A stretch of 32,710 nt of DNA from Clostridia bacterium. GTDB lineage: Bacteria > Bacillota > Clostridia > Christensenellales > CAG-138. Made by a program: the position numbers and the translations under genes. The stretch covers positions 1-32,710 of the forward strand of contig JAFRRO010000085.1 in NCBI GenBank assembly GCA_017428025.1, read 5' to 3'. Shown here piece by piece: positions 1 to 7,658 of this stretch; positions within the stretch are counted from its first letter, which is position 1; each line of letters opens with the position of its first letter. Below the pieces are notes generated by a model that worked only from the letters and a program-made list of their open reading frames with translations, was not told where the DNA came from and did not search any database.

Positions 1-1316
1 AGCTCGCCGACCGAACGGATGCGGCGGTTGCCGAGGTGGTCGATGTCGTCCGTCTTGCCGATGCCGTAGGGCAGGTTGATGAGGTACGAGATCGAACCGA
101 CCATATCGTCGGGCACGATGTGACGCGGAATGAGATCGTCATAGTGTCTGCGCAGGAAGTCCTTGAGCGCGTCGCCCTCGACGCCCTCCTCCGCCGCCTG
201 CTTCAGCAGCGCTTTGAGCGTGGGGATATGCACGTCCTCGTTGAGACCGGCTTCGATCGGCTTGAACGGAAGGAAGCCCGCCGCGGACGCGAACTGATTG
301 CCGACGACCTTGACGCTGCCGTGCTCCTCGGTGCTGACCACGACGGCGTTGATGCCCGCGTTCTGGATCGCTTCCGCCGTCGCCTTGTCGATGCGCTGAC
401 CTTCCTCGACGAACACTTCGCCGGTTTCGGGATCGGTGACCGTTTCGCCGGCGATCTGGTCGCGGATACGCGCTTTCAGAGCGAGCTTTTTGTTGTACTT
501 ATAGCGTCCGACGCGCGCGAGGTCGTAGCGGTTGTCGAAGAACAGACCGTGGAGCAGGTTTCTCGCGCTCTCCTCTGTCGGCGGCTCGCCGGGACGCTGA
601 CGGCGGTAGATCTCGACAAGACCGTCCACGACGGAACGGTTCGGATCCTTCGCGAGCGTCGCTTCGAGGCGCTCGTCGTTGCCGAGAAGGTCGAGGATCT
701 CCGCATTGGTGCCGTAGCCGATCGCACGGAGCAGCGCGGTGATGAACACCTTGCGCTGACGGTCGATCTTCACGTACAGGATGCCGTTCGAGTCCGTCTC
801 GTATTCGAGCCACGCGCCGCGGTTCGGAATGACCTGAGAGGAGAACAGCTGTTTGCCCATTTTGTCGGTTGCGGCGGCATAGTATGCGCCGGGAGAACGG
901 ACGAGCTGCGAAACGATGACGCGCTCCGCGCCGTTGATGATGAACGTGCCCTGCGGCGTCATCAACGGGAAATCGCCCATAAAGACCTCTTGTTGCTTGA
1001 CCTCGCCCGTTTCCTTGTTGATCAGGCGCACGGTCACGCGAAGCGGCGCCGCGTAGTTCACGTCGCGGCTCTTGCTTTCCTCGATGGAATACTTGGGCTT
1101 ATCCAGATCGATCCGGTGGTCCACAAATTCCAAAACGAGTTTTCCGGAGAAATCGACGATCGGAGAAATGTCGTTGAAGACGTCTCTCAGATCTTCTTTC
1201 AGGAAGTGGTAGTAAGAATTCTTCTGCACCTCAATGAGATCGGGCATTTCGAGAACTTCGGAAATGTGAGAGAAGCTCTTTCTGGTCCGTTTTCCCATTT
1301 TGACGTCATGCATCAT
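1..1316 (-). CDS. rpoB: RNA polymerase beta subunit, N-terminal part (runs off left edge)
   Basis: This is the beta subunit of DNA-dependent RNA polymerase. The reverse strand reads open from an ATGATG start at 1316 to the window edge, giving about 438 residues. The start MMHDVKMGKRTRKSF is followed by the beta-protrusion and lobe blocks, including MGDFPLMTPQGTFIINGAER, VSQLVRSPG and, at the edge, DDIDHLGNRRIRSVGEL. These match Firmicute RpoB closely. The rifampicin-resistance region and catalytic core lie outside the window. An AAGGAG ribosome site ends 8 bases before the ATG. Unusually, no rplJ or rplL lies upstream. The gene faces away from a Myb-like regulator and has its own promoter. 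rpoC is expected further left but cannot be seen. Confidence 0.98.
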   Translation of the reverse strand, partial: MMHDVKMGKRTRKSFSHISEVLEMPDLIEVQKNSYYHFLKEDLRDVFNDISPIVDFSGKLVLEFVDHRIDLDKPKYSIEESKSRDVNYAAPLRVTVRLINKETGEVKQQEVFMGDFPLMTPQGTFIINGAERVIVSQLVRSPGAYYAAATDKMGKQLFSSQVIPNRGAWLEYETDSNGILYVKIDRQRKVFITALLRAIGYGTNAEILDLLGNDERLEATLAKDPNRSVVDGLVEIYRRQRPGEPPTEESARNLLHGLFFDNRYDLARVGRYKYNKKLALKARIRDQIAGETVTDPETGEVFVEEGQRIDKATAEAIQNAGINAVVVSTEEHGSVKVVGNQFASAAGFLPFKPIEAGLNEDVHIPTLKALLKQAAEEGVEGDALKDFLRRHYDDLIPRHIVPDDMVGSISYLINLPYGIGKTDDIDHLGNRRIRSVGE

Positions 1317-1499
1317 TGCGTTTACTCCTTGCTGATGGTTCACATCGAATGATATTTGGGCGTATCCCCCCGCCCGCGGAGGTGGCACATGTTTCTTACC
1401 TACCGTGTCTTTTTGTCCCGAAACGGCTCGCTTTATTTCAATCCGCTCAGACATTAAGGGGCATATTACCACAGTATAGGCATCATAATGCAATATCGA

Positions 1500-1528
1500 A
1501 TAATATCATCTGAATGTCAAGCTGTCAA
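1500..1528 (-). promoter_or_regulatory. rpoB promoter (sigma-A type) with long leader
   Basis: On the minus strand TTGACA (1528-1523), a 17-base spacer and TATTAT (1505-1500) form a near-consensus housekeeping promoter. A second TTGACA begins 8 bases further downstream. Transcription would start near 1493, leaving a leader of about 175 bases before rpoB. That leader contains one short GGGCG/CGCCC hairpin and no clear terminator. The rest of the 330-base gap between rpoB and the Myb-like gene is AT-rich around 1460-1600. No convincing promoter for the rightward gene was found in it. Confidence 0.8.
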
Positions 1529-1646
1529 GCAGTATTTTTCATAAATCGGAAACTTTTTTTCTGCCCCCGAAAATCCATGCATAGATTGGTATAGGAAACC
1601 GAATACGCGTCAATACTTCGGACGATACCAAAGGAGGTGAATACCC

Positions 1647-2207
1647 GTGAAAGACGTCACCAGAGGCTGGACCGACGAGGAGGATGCGGCGCTGATGAAG
1701 GCGGCCTTTGCCGCGCGCGAAAAGCATCTGCCGCTGAAGATTGCGTTCGACGAGATCGCGTCCGCCCTGCACCGCCGCCCCAACAGCGTGCGCAACCACT
1801 ACTATACGCAGCTGAAGCCGGTCGAGCGCGCGGAGCCCGCGTTCCGTCCGTTCTCGGACGAGGAGACGGACCGGCTCTTGAGAACCGTGCTGCTGGCGCA
1901 GGCGAACGGACAGTCGGTGCGCGCGTGCACGCTTGAGATGGCGGGCGGCGACACGCGCCGCATGCTGCGCTATCAGAACAAGTACCGCGCGCTTTTGAAG
2001 GCGCAGCCCGAAAAGGTCTCGGCGATGCGGAAGGAGCTGTCCGCGCAGGGCTATGCCGTGCCGGATCCGTTCGTGCGCGATCCGAACACGCCGCATGTCG
2101 GACGCCCGCCGAAGGCCGCGCACGAGCTCGAACACAGCATCCGCGCGCTGCTCGACACGCTCTGCCGCAATCTCATTGCCTTAACGCAGGGCGAAACGGC
2201 GGGATAA
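1647..2207 (+). CDS. Myb/SANT-like DNA-binding protein (RsfA-like)
   Basis: This is a 186-residue protein with an N-terminal Myb/SANT-type helix-turn-helix at about residues 6-58. The pattern W-T-x-E-E-D at the start, the central IAFDEIASALHRRPNSVRNH and the YY pair resemble the domain of Bacillus RsfA, a prespore regulator. Residues 60-186 are charged and unassigned. The start is GTG at 1647, chosen because a perfect AAAGGAGGTGA site lies 9 bases before it. The gene stands alone, divergent from rpoB, and ends in its own terminator. A transcription-factor role, possibly in sporulation, follows from the family only; targets are unknown. Confidence 0.75.
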   Translation: MKDVTRGWTDEEDAALMKAAFAAREKHLPLKIAFDEIASALHRRPNSVRNHYYTQLKPVERAEPAFRPFSDEETDRLLRTVLLAQANGQSVRACTLEMAGGDTRRMLRYQNKYRALLKAQPEKVSAMRKELSAQGYAVPDPFVRDPNTPHVGRPPKAAHELEHSIRALLDTLCRNLIALTQGETAG

Positions 2208-2222
2208 ACGGCCGTTTGAGCG

Positions 2223-2247
2223 AAAGGAGGTTCGCGCCTCCTTTTTT
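2223..2247 (+). terminator. Rho-independent terminator of the Myb-like gene
   Basis: AAAGGAGG (2223-2230), loop TTCGCG, CCTCCTTT (2237-2244) and a T-run to 2247 form an 8-bp stem with a U-tract. Confidence 0.88.
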
Positions 2248-2272
2248 GTTGTCGTTTCCTATTTAAGAATAA

Positions 2273-2301
2273 TTGCTTTTTTGGTCGGAATACGGTATAA
2301 T
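2273..2301 (+). promoter_or_regulatory. Promoter of the acyltransferase-lipid kinase operon
   Basis: TTGCTT (2273-2278), a 17-base spacer and a perfect TATAAT (2296-2301). The predicted start near 2308 leaves only about 14 untranslated bases, just enough for the GAGG ribosome site at 2309-2312. Confidence 0.75.
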
Positions 2302-2321
2302 TCCGTCTGAGGTTATTGGCA

Positions 2322-3152
2322 ATGACGATTCTGACGATTCTTCTGGTCCTGAGCGCGTGCGCGAGCGTTCTGCTTTCGCGCGTTTGCGGACTCTGCGCGA
2401 TCTGGTGGCTGATCCTGCGCGCACTGCTGTTTTTCATCGGCGCGTTCGTCGCGCTGACGCTGCTGTTCTTCCTGGGGCTTCTGATTTACTCCCTGTTCAT
2501 CGACAGAAACAAGCCCGTGACGAAGGCGCACCACGGTTACCGCCGGTTCACCGCGGAGGTGATGCGGTTCATTCTGCTGCTCGGACGCGTGCACGTGCAT
2601 GCGGAGGGCGTCGAGCAGGTCGATCGCACCAAGCCGTTTCTGCTCGTGGCGAATCACCGCTCGAACTTCGATCCCTTCGTCGCGATGCGCGTATTCAGGG
2701 GCACGGAGCTGATCTACATCTGCAAGCCCTCGATCTTTCAAATCCCGATCGCCGGTCCGTTTGCGCATAAGTGCGGGTTCCTCTCGCTGAACCGCGAGGA
2801 CAACCGCGAAGGGCTCAAGACGGTGCTGCGGGCGATCGAGATTCTCAAGGACGAACAGACGCCGGTCGCCGTCTATCCCGAGGGCACCCGCAACAAAACG
2901 GATGCGGCGCTGCTGCCGTTCCGCGCCGGCGCGTTCTCGATGGCGAAACGCAGCGAGGCGCCGGTCGTGATCGCCTGTACCGAACACACCGAGGACGTCG
3001 CACACCGCTTTCTGCTGCGGCGCACCGACGTCACGTTCAAGGTGCTCGGCGTGCTGACGCCCGAACAGATTGCAAACATGCGCACGACCGAGATCTCCGA
3101 TCTCGTGCATGCGCAGATGGAAGCATATATCAAACGCAACGAAAGGAACTAA
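2322..3152 (+). CDS. PlsC-type 1-acylglycerol-3-phosphate acyltransferase
   Basis: This is a membrane-bound acyltransferase that probably adds an acyl chain to lysophosphatidic acid in phospholipid synthesis. Two hydrophobic segments (about residues 3-22 and 27-58) precede the PlsC domain. The catalytic HX4D motif is present as NHRSNFDP, and the substrate-binding motif as YPEGTRNK. The ATG at 2322 is preferred over an in-frame TTG at 2316 because GAGG (2309-2312) is correctly spaced only for the ATG; this gives 276 residues. It is directly followed by a lipid kinase gene, 4 bases later, so the two are likely co-expressed in membrane lipid metabolism. The exact acyl acceptor cannot be read from sequence. 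Confidence 0.88.
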   Translation: MTILTILLVLSACASVLLSRVCGLCAIWWLILRALLFFIGAFVALTLLFFLGLLIYSLFIDRNKPVTKAHHGYRRFTAEVMRFILLLGRVHVHAEGVEQVDRTKPFLLVANHRSNFDPFVAMRVFRGTELIYICKPSIFQIPIAGPFAHKCGFLSLNREDNREGLKTVLRAIEILKDEQTPVAVYPEGTRNKTDAALLPFRAGAFSMAKRSEAPVVIACTEHTEDVAHRFLLRRTDVTFKVLGVLTPEQIANMRTTEISDLVHAQMEAYIKRNERN

Positions 3153-3156
3153 CCCT

Positions 3157-4011
3157 ATGGCAATCTATGTCCTGCACAATCCCTCGGCGGGAAACGGACG
3201 CGGCGAACAGACCGCGCAGAAGCTTAAGGACCTGTATCCGAACGACGAGCTGTTCTTCCGCAACGTCACCGAGATGGGCAACATCCCGGGCTTCCTGGAC
3301 GCGCTCGGCAGCGAGGACCGCGTGATCCTCTGCGGCGGCGACGGCACACTGAACCATTTCGTCAACGATCTGGACGGCTACGTGCCGCAGAACGAGATCC
3401 TGTTCTATGCGGCGGGCACCGGCAACGACTTTATGAACGACCTCGGCAAGCCCGCGGACGCCGATCCGTTTGCGATCAATCCTTACCTTGTCGATCTGCC
3501 GACCGTCACCGTCAACGGCATGACGCGCCGCTTCATCAACGGCATCGGCTACGGCATCGACGGCTACTGCTGCGAGGTCGGCGACGAGCTGCGCGCCAAG
3601 AGCGACAAGCCGATCAACTATACGAGCATCGCGATCAAGGGACTGCTGTTCCACTATAAGCCCTGCGACGCGACCGTGACGGTCGACGGCAGGACGGAGA
3701 CGTTCCGCCGCGTGTGGCTCGCCTCCACGATGTTCGGCAAGTGCTACGGCGGCAATATGCGCCCGACGCCGGATCAGGACCGCAGCAAGCCGGATCAGGT
3801 TTCCGTGATCGTCTATCACAGCTGCGGCAAGCTCAAGGCGCTGATGTCCTTCCCGGACTTCTCCGCGGGCAAGCAGGCGAAGCATACGGACATCATGAAG
3901 ATCTTTACCGGCAAGGAAGTGACCGTGACCTTCTCCGCGCCCCAGGCGCTGCAGATCGACGGCGAGACCGTCCGGAACGTCACGACCTATTCGGTCAAAG
4001 CCGCAAAGTAA
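3157..4011 (+). CDS. Diacylglycerol kinase family lipid kinase (YegS/DgkB-like)
   Basis: This is a 284-residue soluble kinase of the DAGK catalytic family, which phosphorylates diacylglycerol or a related lipid using ATP. The N-terminus has the nucleotide-binding NPSAGNGRG at residues 8-16. The signature GGDGTLN lies at 60-66 and GTGNDF at 87-92. The C-terminal beta domain ends with LQIDGETV, usual in this family. The start at ATG 3157 has AAAGG about 10 bases upstream; longer in-frame extensions would overlap the preceding gene. Together with the acyltransferase it suggests recycling of diacylglycerol into phosphatidic acid. Substrate specificity is inferred from the family. Confidence 0.9.
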   Translation: MAIYVLHNPSAGNGRGEQTAQKLKDLYPNDELFFRNVTEMGNIPGFLDALGSEDRVILCGGDGTLNHFVNDLDGYVPQNEILFYAAGTGNDFMNDLGKPADADPFAINPYLVDLPTVTVNGMTRRFINGIGYGIDGYCCEVGDELRAKSDKPINYTSIAIKGLLFHYKPCDATVTVDGRTETFRRVWLASTMFGKCYGGNMRPTPDQDRSKPDQVSVIVYHSCGKLKALMSFPDFSAGKQAKHTDIMKIFTGKEVTVTFSAPQALQIDGETVRNVTTYSVKAAK

Positions 4012-4024
4012 ACAACGCCGATCG

Positions 4025-4051
4025 GGAGCTGTCGGAAGACGGCTCCTTTTT
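4025..4051 (+). terminator. Terminator of the lipid operon
   Basis: GGAGCTGTC (4025-4033), a GGAA tetraloop, GACGGCTCC (4038-4046) and TTTTT. It ends 3 bases before the stop codon of the convergent Spo0A-domain gene. Confidence 0.88.
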
Positions 4052-4053
4052 GT

Positions 4054-4437
4054 TTACCCGTTCCGGCTCCGCACCGCCTGCACGTACCCCGCAAGCAGGT
4101 ACAGCAGCGCGGCGTTGCTCGGCGTTTCGCCGCAGCAGAGCGCTTCGCGTTCGGGTTCCTCGCGCTGCCACGCAAGCCGGACCGCGTCGCGCATCGCGTG
4201 TTCGGCGCGGCTCTGCTTCCTTTCAAAACTCTCGCCGAGCAGCGGATACAGCTCGTTCGTCAATCGCATCCTCCGGCAGCGGTCGCCGTCGGACAGCAGC
4301 CGCGCGCCGTCGCGCAGCATCGCGTAGCCCTCCGTGTGCGGCGTAACGCCGAGCGAAAGCAGCAGTTCCCCGATCTGCCGCTGCGCGTCCGCCGTCCGGC
4401 GCGTCGGCGCAACTGCCGTAAAAAACCGGTCGTTCAT
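4054..4437 (-). CDS. Stand-alone Spo0A C-terminal DNA-binding domain protein
   Basis: This 127-residue protein consists almost wholly of a Spo0A-C-type helix-turn-helix domain (about residues 19-119). Visible landmarks are LLSLGVTPHTEGY, the LYP motif at 63-65, the recognition-helix region SRAEHAMRDAVRLAW at 76-90 and the late PSNAALLYLLA. The phospho-receiver domain of true Spo0A (about 260 residues) is absent, and no receiver lies nearby. GGGAGGGGGG precedes the ATG. It could compete with Spo0A at its boxes or regulate other genes without phosphorylation; this is inference. Key DNA-contacting helix residues look conserved, so it is unlikely to be a dead fragment. Confidence 0.8.
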   Translation of the reverse strand: MNDRFFTAVAPTRRTADAQRQIGELLLSLGVTPHTEGYAMLRDGARLLSDGDRCRRMRLTNELYPLLGESFERKQSRAEHAMRDAVRLAWQREEPEREALCCGETPSNAALLYLLAGYVQAVRSRNG

Positions 4438-4537
4438 ACCGATCCCCCCTCCCTGCCTCTATGATGCGGGATCGGACGCGAAGATTCAAGCGGCATCCTT
4501 TGACCGTCGGCGGCGCGTCTGTAACCTTTTCGTGAAT

Positions 4538-4559
4538 AAAAAAACTGCCCTGCGGCAGT
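4538..4559 (-). terminator. Terminator of the spoIID-trmN6 operon
   Basis: On the minus strand ACTGCC (4559-4554), loop GCAG, GGCAGT (4549-4544) runs into seven T residues. It begins 2 bases after the trmN6 stop. Its T-run precedes the Spo0A-domain gene by about 100 bases, so that gene needs a promoter in 4440-4537. Confidence 0.9.
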
Positions 4560-4560
4560 C

Positions 4561-5235
4561 TTACGCAAGCGTACCCATGCGGTCGGTCGGCGGCGGCGTT
4601 AGCCCGTTCTGCCGCACGGTGACGGCAAGCCCGTCGGCGGCAAGCTTTTTCGCTTCCAGCAGAACGAGGCGCGCGCGTCTGCCCGAAAGCAGCAGCTCCA
4701 TCCGCTTGGGCGCGAGGCGGTTTGCGTCGAGCGCGCGAAACAGCGCGGCAAGGCGTTCCGCCGGATAGCAGAGCGTCAGCGTCCCGCCGTTGTTCAGCGC
4801 AAGGAACGCCGCCCTGCACCAGTCGGAGAGCAGGTGTTCGTCCGCGTGCCGCGCTTCGGCGCGCCTGCCCGCGTCGCCCTGCGTGAAGTACGGCGGATTC
4901 ATCACGACGCGTTCGAACGTCCCGTGCCCGAATGCCTCCGGCGCGTCCTCGGCGCGCATGCAGCGAAAGCGGATCGGCTGGCCGTTGCGTTCGGCGCTTC
5001 TTTGCGCAAGCGCGATCTGCGCCGCATTCGTGTCGACGCCGGTGAACGTGCCGCCGTACAGCGCCTGCGCGTAGAGACACAGCACGCCGTTGCCGGTGCC
5101 GAGATCGAGCACGGTATCGGACGAGCGCATGCGTAAGAAATGCGCGAGCGCGATCGAATCCTCCGTGAAGCAGCCGAGCGCCGGATCCTGAAAGATGCCG
5201 ACGCGCTCGTCTTGAAGCCATTCCCAGCGTTCCAT
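4561..5235 (-). CDS. trmN6: tRNA1(Val) A37 N6-methyltransferase (TrmN6/YabB family)
   Basis: This is a 224-residue S-adenosylmethionine-dependent methyltransferase. The SAM-binding motif LDLGTGNG is at 43-50 and the adenine N6-methylase motif NPPY at 113-116. The N-terminal pattern FQDPALGCFTEDSIALAHF matches the YabB/YfiC family, which methylates A37 of valine tRNA. It starts 1 base after the spoIID stop codon. Its ribosome site GGAGGG lies inside the last codons of spoIID, so translation is coupled. It ends in a clear terminator. The family assignment is firm; the exact tRNA target is taken from characterised relatives. Confidence 0.85.
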   Translation of the reverse strand: MERWEWLQDERVGIFQDPALGCFTEDSIALAHFLRMRSSDTVLDLGTGNGVLCLYAQALYGGTFTGVDTNAAQIALAQRSAERNGQPIRFRCMRAEDAPEAFGHGTFERVVMNPPYFTQGDAGRRAEARHADEHLLSDWCRAAFLALNNGGTLTLCYPAERLAALFRALDANRLAPKRMELLLSGRRARLVLLEAKKLAADGLAVTVRQNGLTPPPTDRMGTLA

Positions 5236-5236
5236 G

Positions 5237-6367
5237 CTATCCCTCCGGATTCAGGCTCAGCGCGGATTCGGACGGATCCGGCGTTTCGTGCGTGATGTCG
5301 GGCAGCCCGTCGGCGCCGTAGACCGTGATCTGAACGTTCGTATAATAGTAATGCAGGATCTCCTCATAGGTGAAGCCGTGCTTCGCCATGCCGTTCGCGC
5401 CGTTCTGCGAGAGCCCCACGCCGTGTCCGTAGCCCTTGGTGTGGAAGACGGCGCCGTTTTCCGACCAGGTGATCGTGAACATCGCGCTCCGGAGTCCGAA
5501 CAGGCTGCGCGCCTGCTTGCCGGTGATCTTCGTCTTGCCGAGCCGCAGCGTTTCGACGCGCCCGCTCGCATAGGTCGAAACGATCTCGATCGAACTGCGG
5601 AGGTTGTCCGCGTTGACGCCGCTCTCCGGATACTTCGCCGCGATGAGCTCGACCAGCGCGTCCTCGCCGAGTTCGACGTCCTCCTGCCGCATCGGATCCT
5701 CGTACGGACTTTCCACGCCGCGCAGATACGGCAGCGCGTTTGCGTAGACGTTCTCGGAATCCTCGGTCTGTCCGCCGGAGCAGGCGTGGTACAGCGCATC
5801 GCACAGCTTGCCCTTGTAGGTCAGCACCTCGCCCGCCGTCCCCATGACGGCCTGCGCAACGCGATTGTAGTTGTTCGCGTAGTCGTTGCCCCAGGTGTTC
5901 TGCATCCGCTCGTGCGTCGAGAACGCCTGACAGCACTTGCTGTTGGTGCAGACGTCGGCGTCGGGATTCGTGTGGCAGCCGCCGTGCGCCATGCTGTAGA
6001 GCGTGTAGGTGCGCGAGGCGACCGCCTGCGCCTTCAGCGCTTCGAAATCGTAGTACGCCGGCATCTCCGCCGCGACGACGCCGACGATGTATTCCTCGAG
6101 GCTCATCGTAACGAGCTTGTCCGCCCGATGGTCGTAGACACGGATGTTGTCGGTCGTTTCCGTCCAGTCGAAATAGGCGTACAGGTCGATCAGCGTCGGC
6201 GCGGGCGTATAGATCGGCTCCTCCGTGACGCGCGCGACGGCGCCCGGTTCGTCTTCCGGCTTCAGCACGGCGCGCACAAGCAGGATCAGCATGAGCAGCA
6301 GGACCAGCAGCAGCGCGAGCATCGCGAACAGTTTGATGCGGTTGATTCGATAGGTGCGTTTTCTCAT
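5237..6367 (-). CDS. spoIID: Stage II sporulation protein D, peptidoglycan lytic transglycosylase
   Basis: SpoIID is a membrane-anchored lytic transglycosylase that cleaves peptidoglycan during engulfment of the forespore. The 376-residue product has one N-terminal membrane segment (about 12-33). The catalytic region YIVGVVAAEMPAYYDF contains the expected acid E101. The His/Cys-rich stretch 128-146 resembles the zinc-binding insert of clostridial SpoIID. The motif GYGHGVGLSQNGANGMA is near the C-terminus. It is the first gene of a two-gene operon with trmN6. The -10-like box lies only 7 bases before the ATG and no Shine-Dalgarno site is visible, so the message may be nearly leaderless. In Bacillus the gene is sigma-E dependent. 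Confidence 0.93.
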   Translation of the reverse strand: MRKRTYRINRIKLFAMLALLLVLLLMLILLVRAVLKPEDEPGAVARVTEEPIYTPAPTLIDLYAYFDWTETTDNIRVYDHRADKLVTMSLEEYIVGVVAAEMPAYYDFEALKAQAVASRTYTLYSMAHGGCHTNPDADVCTNSKCCQAFSTHERMQNTWGNDYANNYNRVAQAVMGTAGEVLTYKGKLCDALYHACSGGQTEDSENVYANALPYLRGVESPYEDPMRQEDVELGEDALVELIAAKYPESGVNADNLRSSIEIVSTYASGRVETLRLGKTKITGKQARSLFGLRSAMFTITWSENGAVFHTKGYGHGVGLSQNGANGMAKHGFTYEEILHYYYTNVQITVYGADGLPDITHETPDPSESALSLNPEG

Positions 6368-6374
6368 GTCACAT

Positions 6375-6403
6375 ATTATATCGGGTTCGGCGGGAAAATA
6401 CCA
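6375..6403 (-). promoter_or_regulatory. Possible spoIID promoter
   Basis: On the minus strand GGTATTT and GATATAAT are separated by about 14 bases, loosely like the sigma-E pattern (ATA-containing -35, ATA..AAT -10). The -10 also reads as TATAAT (6380-6375). Transcription would begin at or next to the spoIID ATG (6367). The sigma assignment is tentative. Confidence 0.45.
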
Positions 6404-6437
6404 GCTATTTTTGGTCGTACCGAAATCTTCTTTTCCG

Positions 6438-6467
6438 TTGCAATCCGCGCCTTTTCCGTGTTATAAT
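6438..6467 (+). promoter_or_regulatory. Promoter of the dnaD operon, leaderless
   Basis: TTGCAA (6438-6443), an 18-base spacer and TATAAT (6462-6467). The start codon A at 6474 lies exactly where transcription should begin. No ribosome site is present, so the mRNA looks leaderless. Confidence 0.65.
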
Positions 6468-6473
6468 ACGACC

Positions 6474-7658
6474 ATGAATATCCGTTTTTCGCCCGATGCG
6501 GCGCGGCGCGAGATGACGCCGGTCGACAATCTGTTTTTTCTGCACTACATGCCCGAAGCGGACGGCACGTTTGTCAAGGTGTACCTCTACGGGCTGATGC
6601 AGTGCTATCACCGCTCGCTGACCGAGGTCCAGATCGGCGAAGCGCTGGGGCTCAGCGACGCGCAGGTGCGCTGCGCGTTCGTGTACTGGCAGGCGAAGGG
6701 GCTTGTGCGCATCCTCGGCGACGAGCCGTTCTCGGTCGAGTATCTTTTGACCGAACAGCCCGCCCTGCAGGGAACGACGCCGCAGAAGTACCGCCGCCTG
6801 ATCGATTCGGTGCACGCGCTGCTTGCTCCGCGCACGCTGGAGCTGCGCGAGCTCAAGGCGATCTATGACTGCATCGAGCTGTACGGGCTCGAGGAGGGCG
6901 CGGTGCTCGCGCTCGTCGCCTACTGCATCGAGCAGAAGGGCAAGCGCGTTTCGACCAACTACGTGCTGTCCGTGGCGCAGACCTGGAACGAACAGGACAT
7001 CAGGACGCAGACGCAGGCGGAGGAATACGTCGCAGATTACCGCATGCAGAAGCACGGCGCGGCGGAGGTCCTGCGCCGCTGGAATCTGCGCCGTCCGCCG
7101 ACCAGGGACGAAATGGCGCTCTACGACCGCTGGATCAACGAGCTCGGCTTCGACGCCGAGGCGATCCTTGCCGCCTGCGCGCGCATGACGAACACCGCGC
7201 AGCCGACGTTCGCGAAGCTGGACGAGCGCCTGAACGAATGGAAGGAACAGAACATCGAGAACGTGCCGGAGCTGTTGGAATCCGAACAGCAGGATGCGCT
7301 CGACAGCGAGTTCGCAAAACTCGTGTACGCGCGGCTCGGCAAGATCGGCAAGCCCGACAAGACGACGGTGCGGCAGCTCAGAATGTTCCGCGAGGAGAAG
7401 GGCATCGATCGCGAGGCGATCCTGATGGCGGCGGACGAATGCACGAACGCGGAGCGTCCTTTGGGGCTTTTGAAGCGCATGCTTGCCGACTGGGCGGACA
7501 CGGGCGTGCACACGGTGCGGGACGCGGAAAAGGCGCTTGTGCGGACGAAACCCGCGCCGCAGAAGAAAAAGAAAAACGCGGCGCTGCTCTATGAACAGAC
7601 GCCGATCTCGGAACAGGATTTCAACAACCTGATCGTGGATCTCAACGAGGACGTATGA
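6474..7658 (+). CDS. dnaD: DnaD-like replication initiation protein
   Basis: This is a 394-residue member of the DnaD/DnaB_2 family, which remodels the origin and helps load the replicative helicase in Firmicutes. The N-terminal winged-helix region starts TPVDNLFFLHYMPEADG and continues VKVYLYGLMQC, as in clostridial DnaD. Two helical DnaB_2-type repeats follow (roughly 130-220 and 230-360). A lysine-rich linker RTKPAPQKKKKN precedes the C-terminus. The ATG at 6474 is chosen over an upstream in-frame extension, because that extension would overlap spoIID and precede the promoter. The stop overlaps the next start (ATGA), coupling it to the DnaI-like loader, its expected partner. Confidence 0.85.
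   Translation: MNIRFSPDAARREMTPVDNLFFLHYMPEADGTFVKVYLYGLMQCYHRSLTEVQIGEALGLSDAQVRCAFVYWQAKGLVRILGDEPFSVEYLLTEQPALQGTTPQKYRRLIDSVHALLAPRTLELRELKAIYDCIELYGLEEGAVLALVAYCIEQKGKRVSTNYVLSVAQTWNEQDIRTQTQAEEYVADYRMQKHGAAEVLRRWNLRRPPTRDEMALYDRWINELGFDAEAILAACARMTNTAQPTFAKLDERLNEWKEQNIENVPELLESEQQDALDSEFAKLVYARLGKIGKPDKTTVRQLRMFREEKGIDREAILMAADECTNAERPLGLLKRMLADWADTGVHTVRDAEKALVRTKPAPQKKKKNAALLYEQTPISEQDFNNLIVDLNEDV

Noticed and set aside
36..1352. Long plus-strand open frame opposite rpoB
   Set aside because: The minus strand encodes unmistakable RpoB; the opposite frame is a by-product of GC-rich codon use and matches no family.
4440..4540. Forespore-type promoter for the Spo0A-domain gene
   Set aside because: TTGAATC and CATCATAG about 16 bases apart look suggestive, but the match to sigma-F/G patterns is too loose to annotate.
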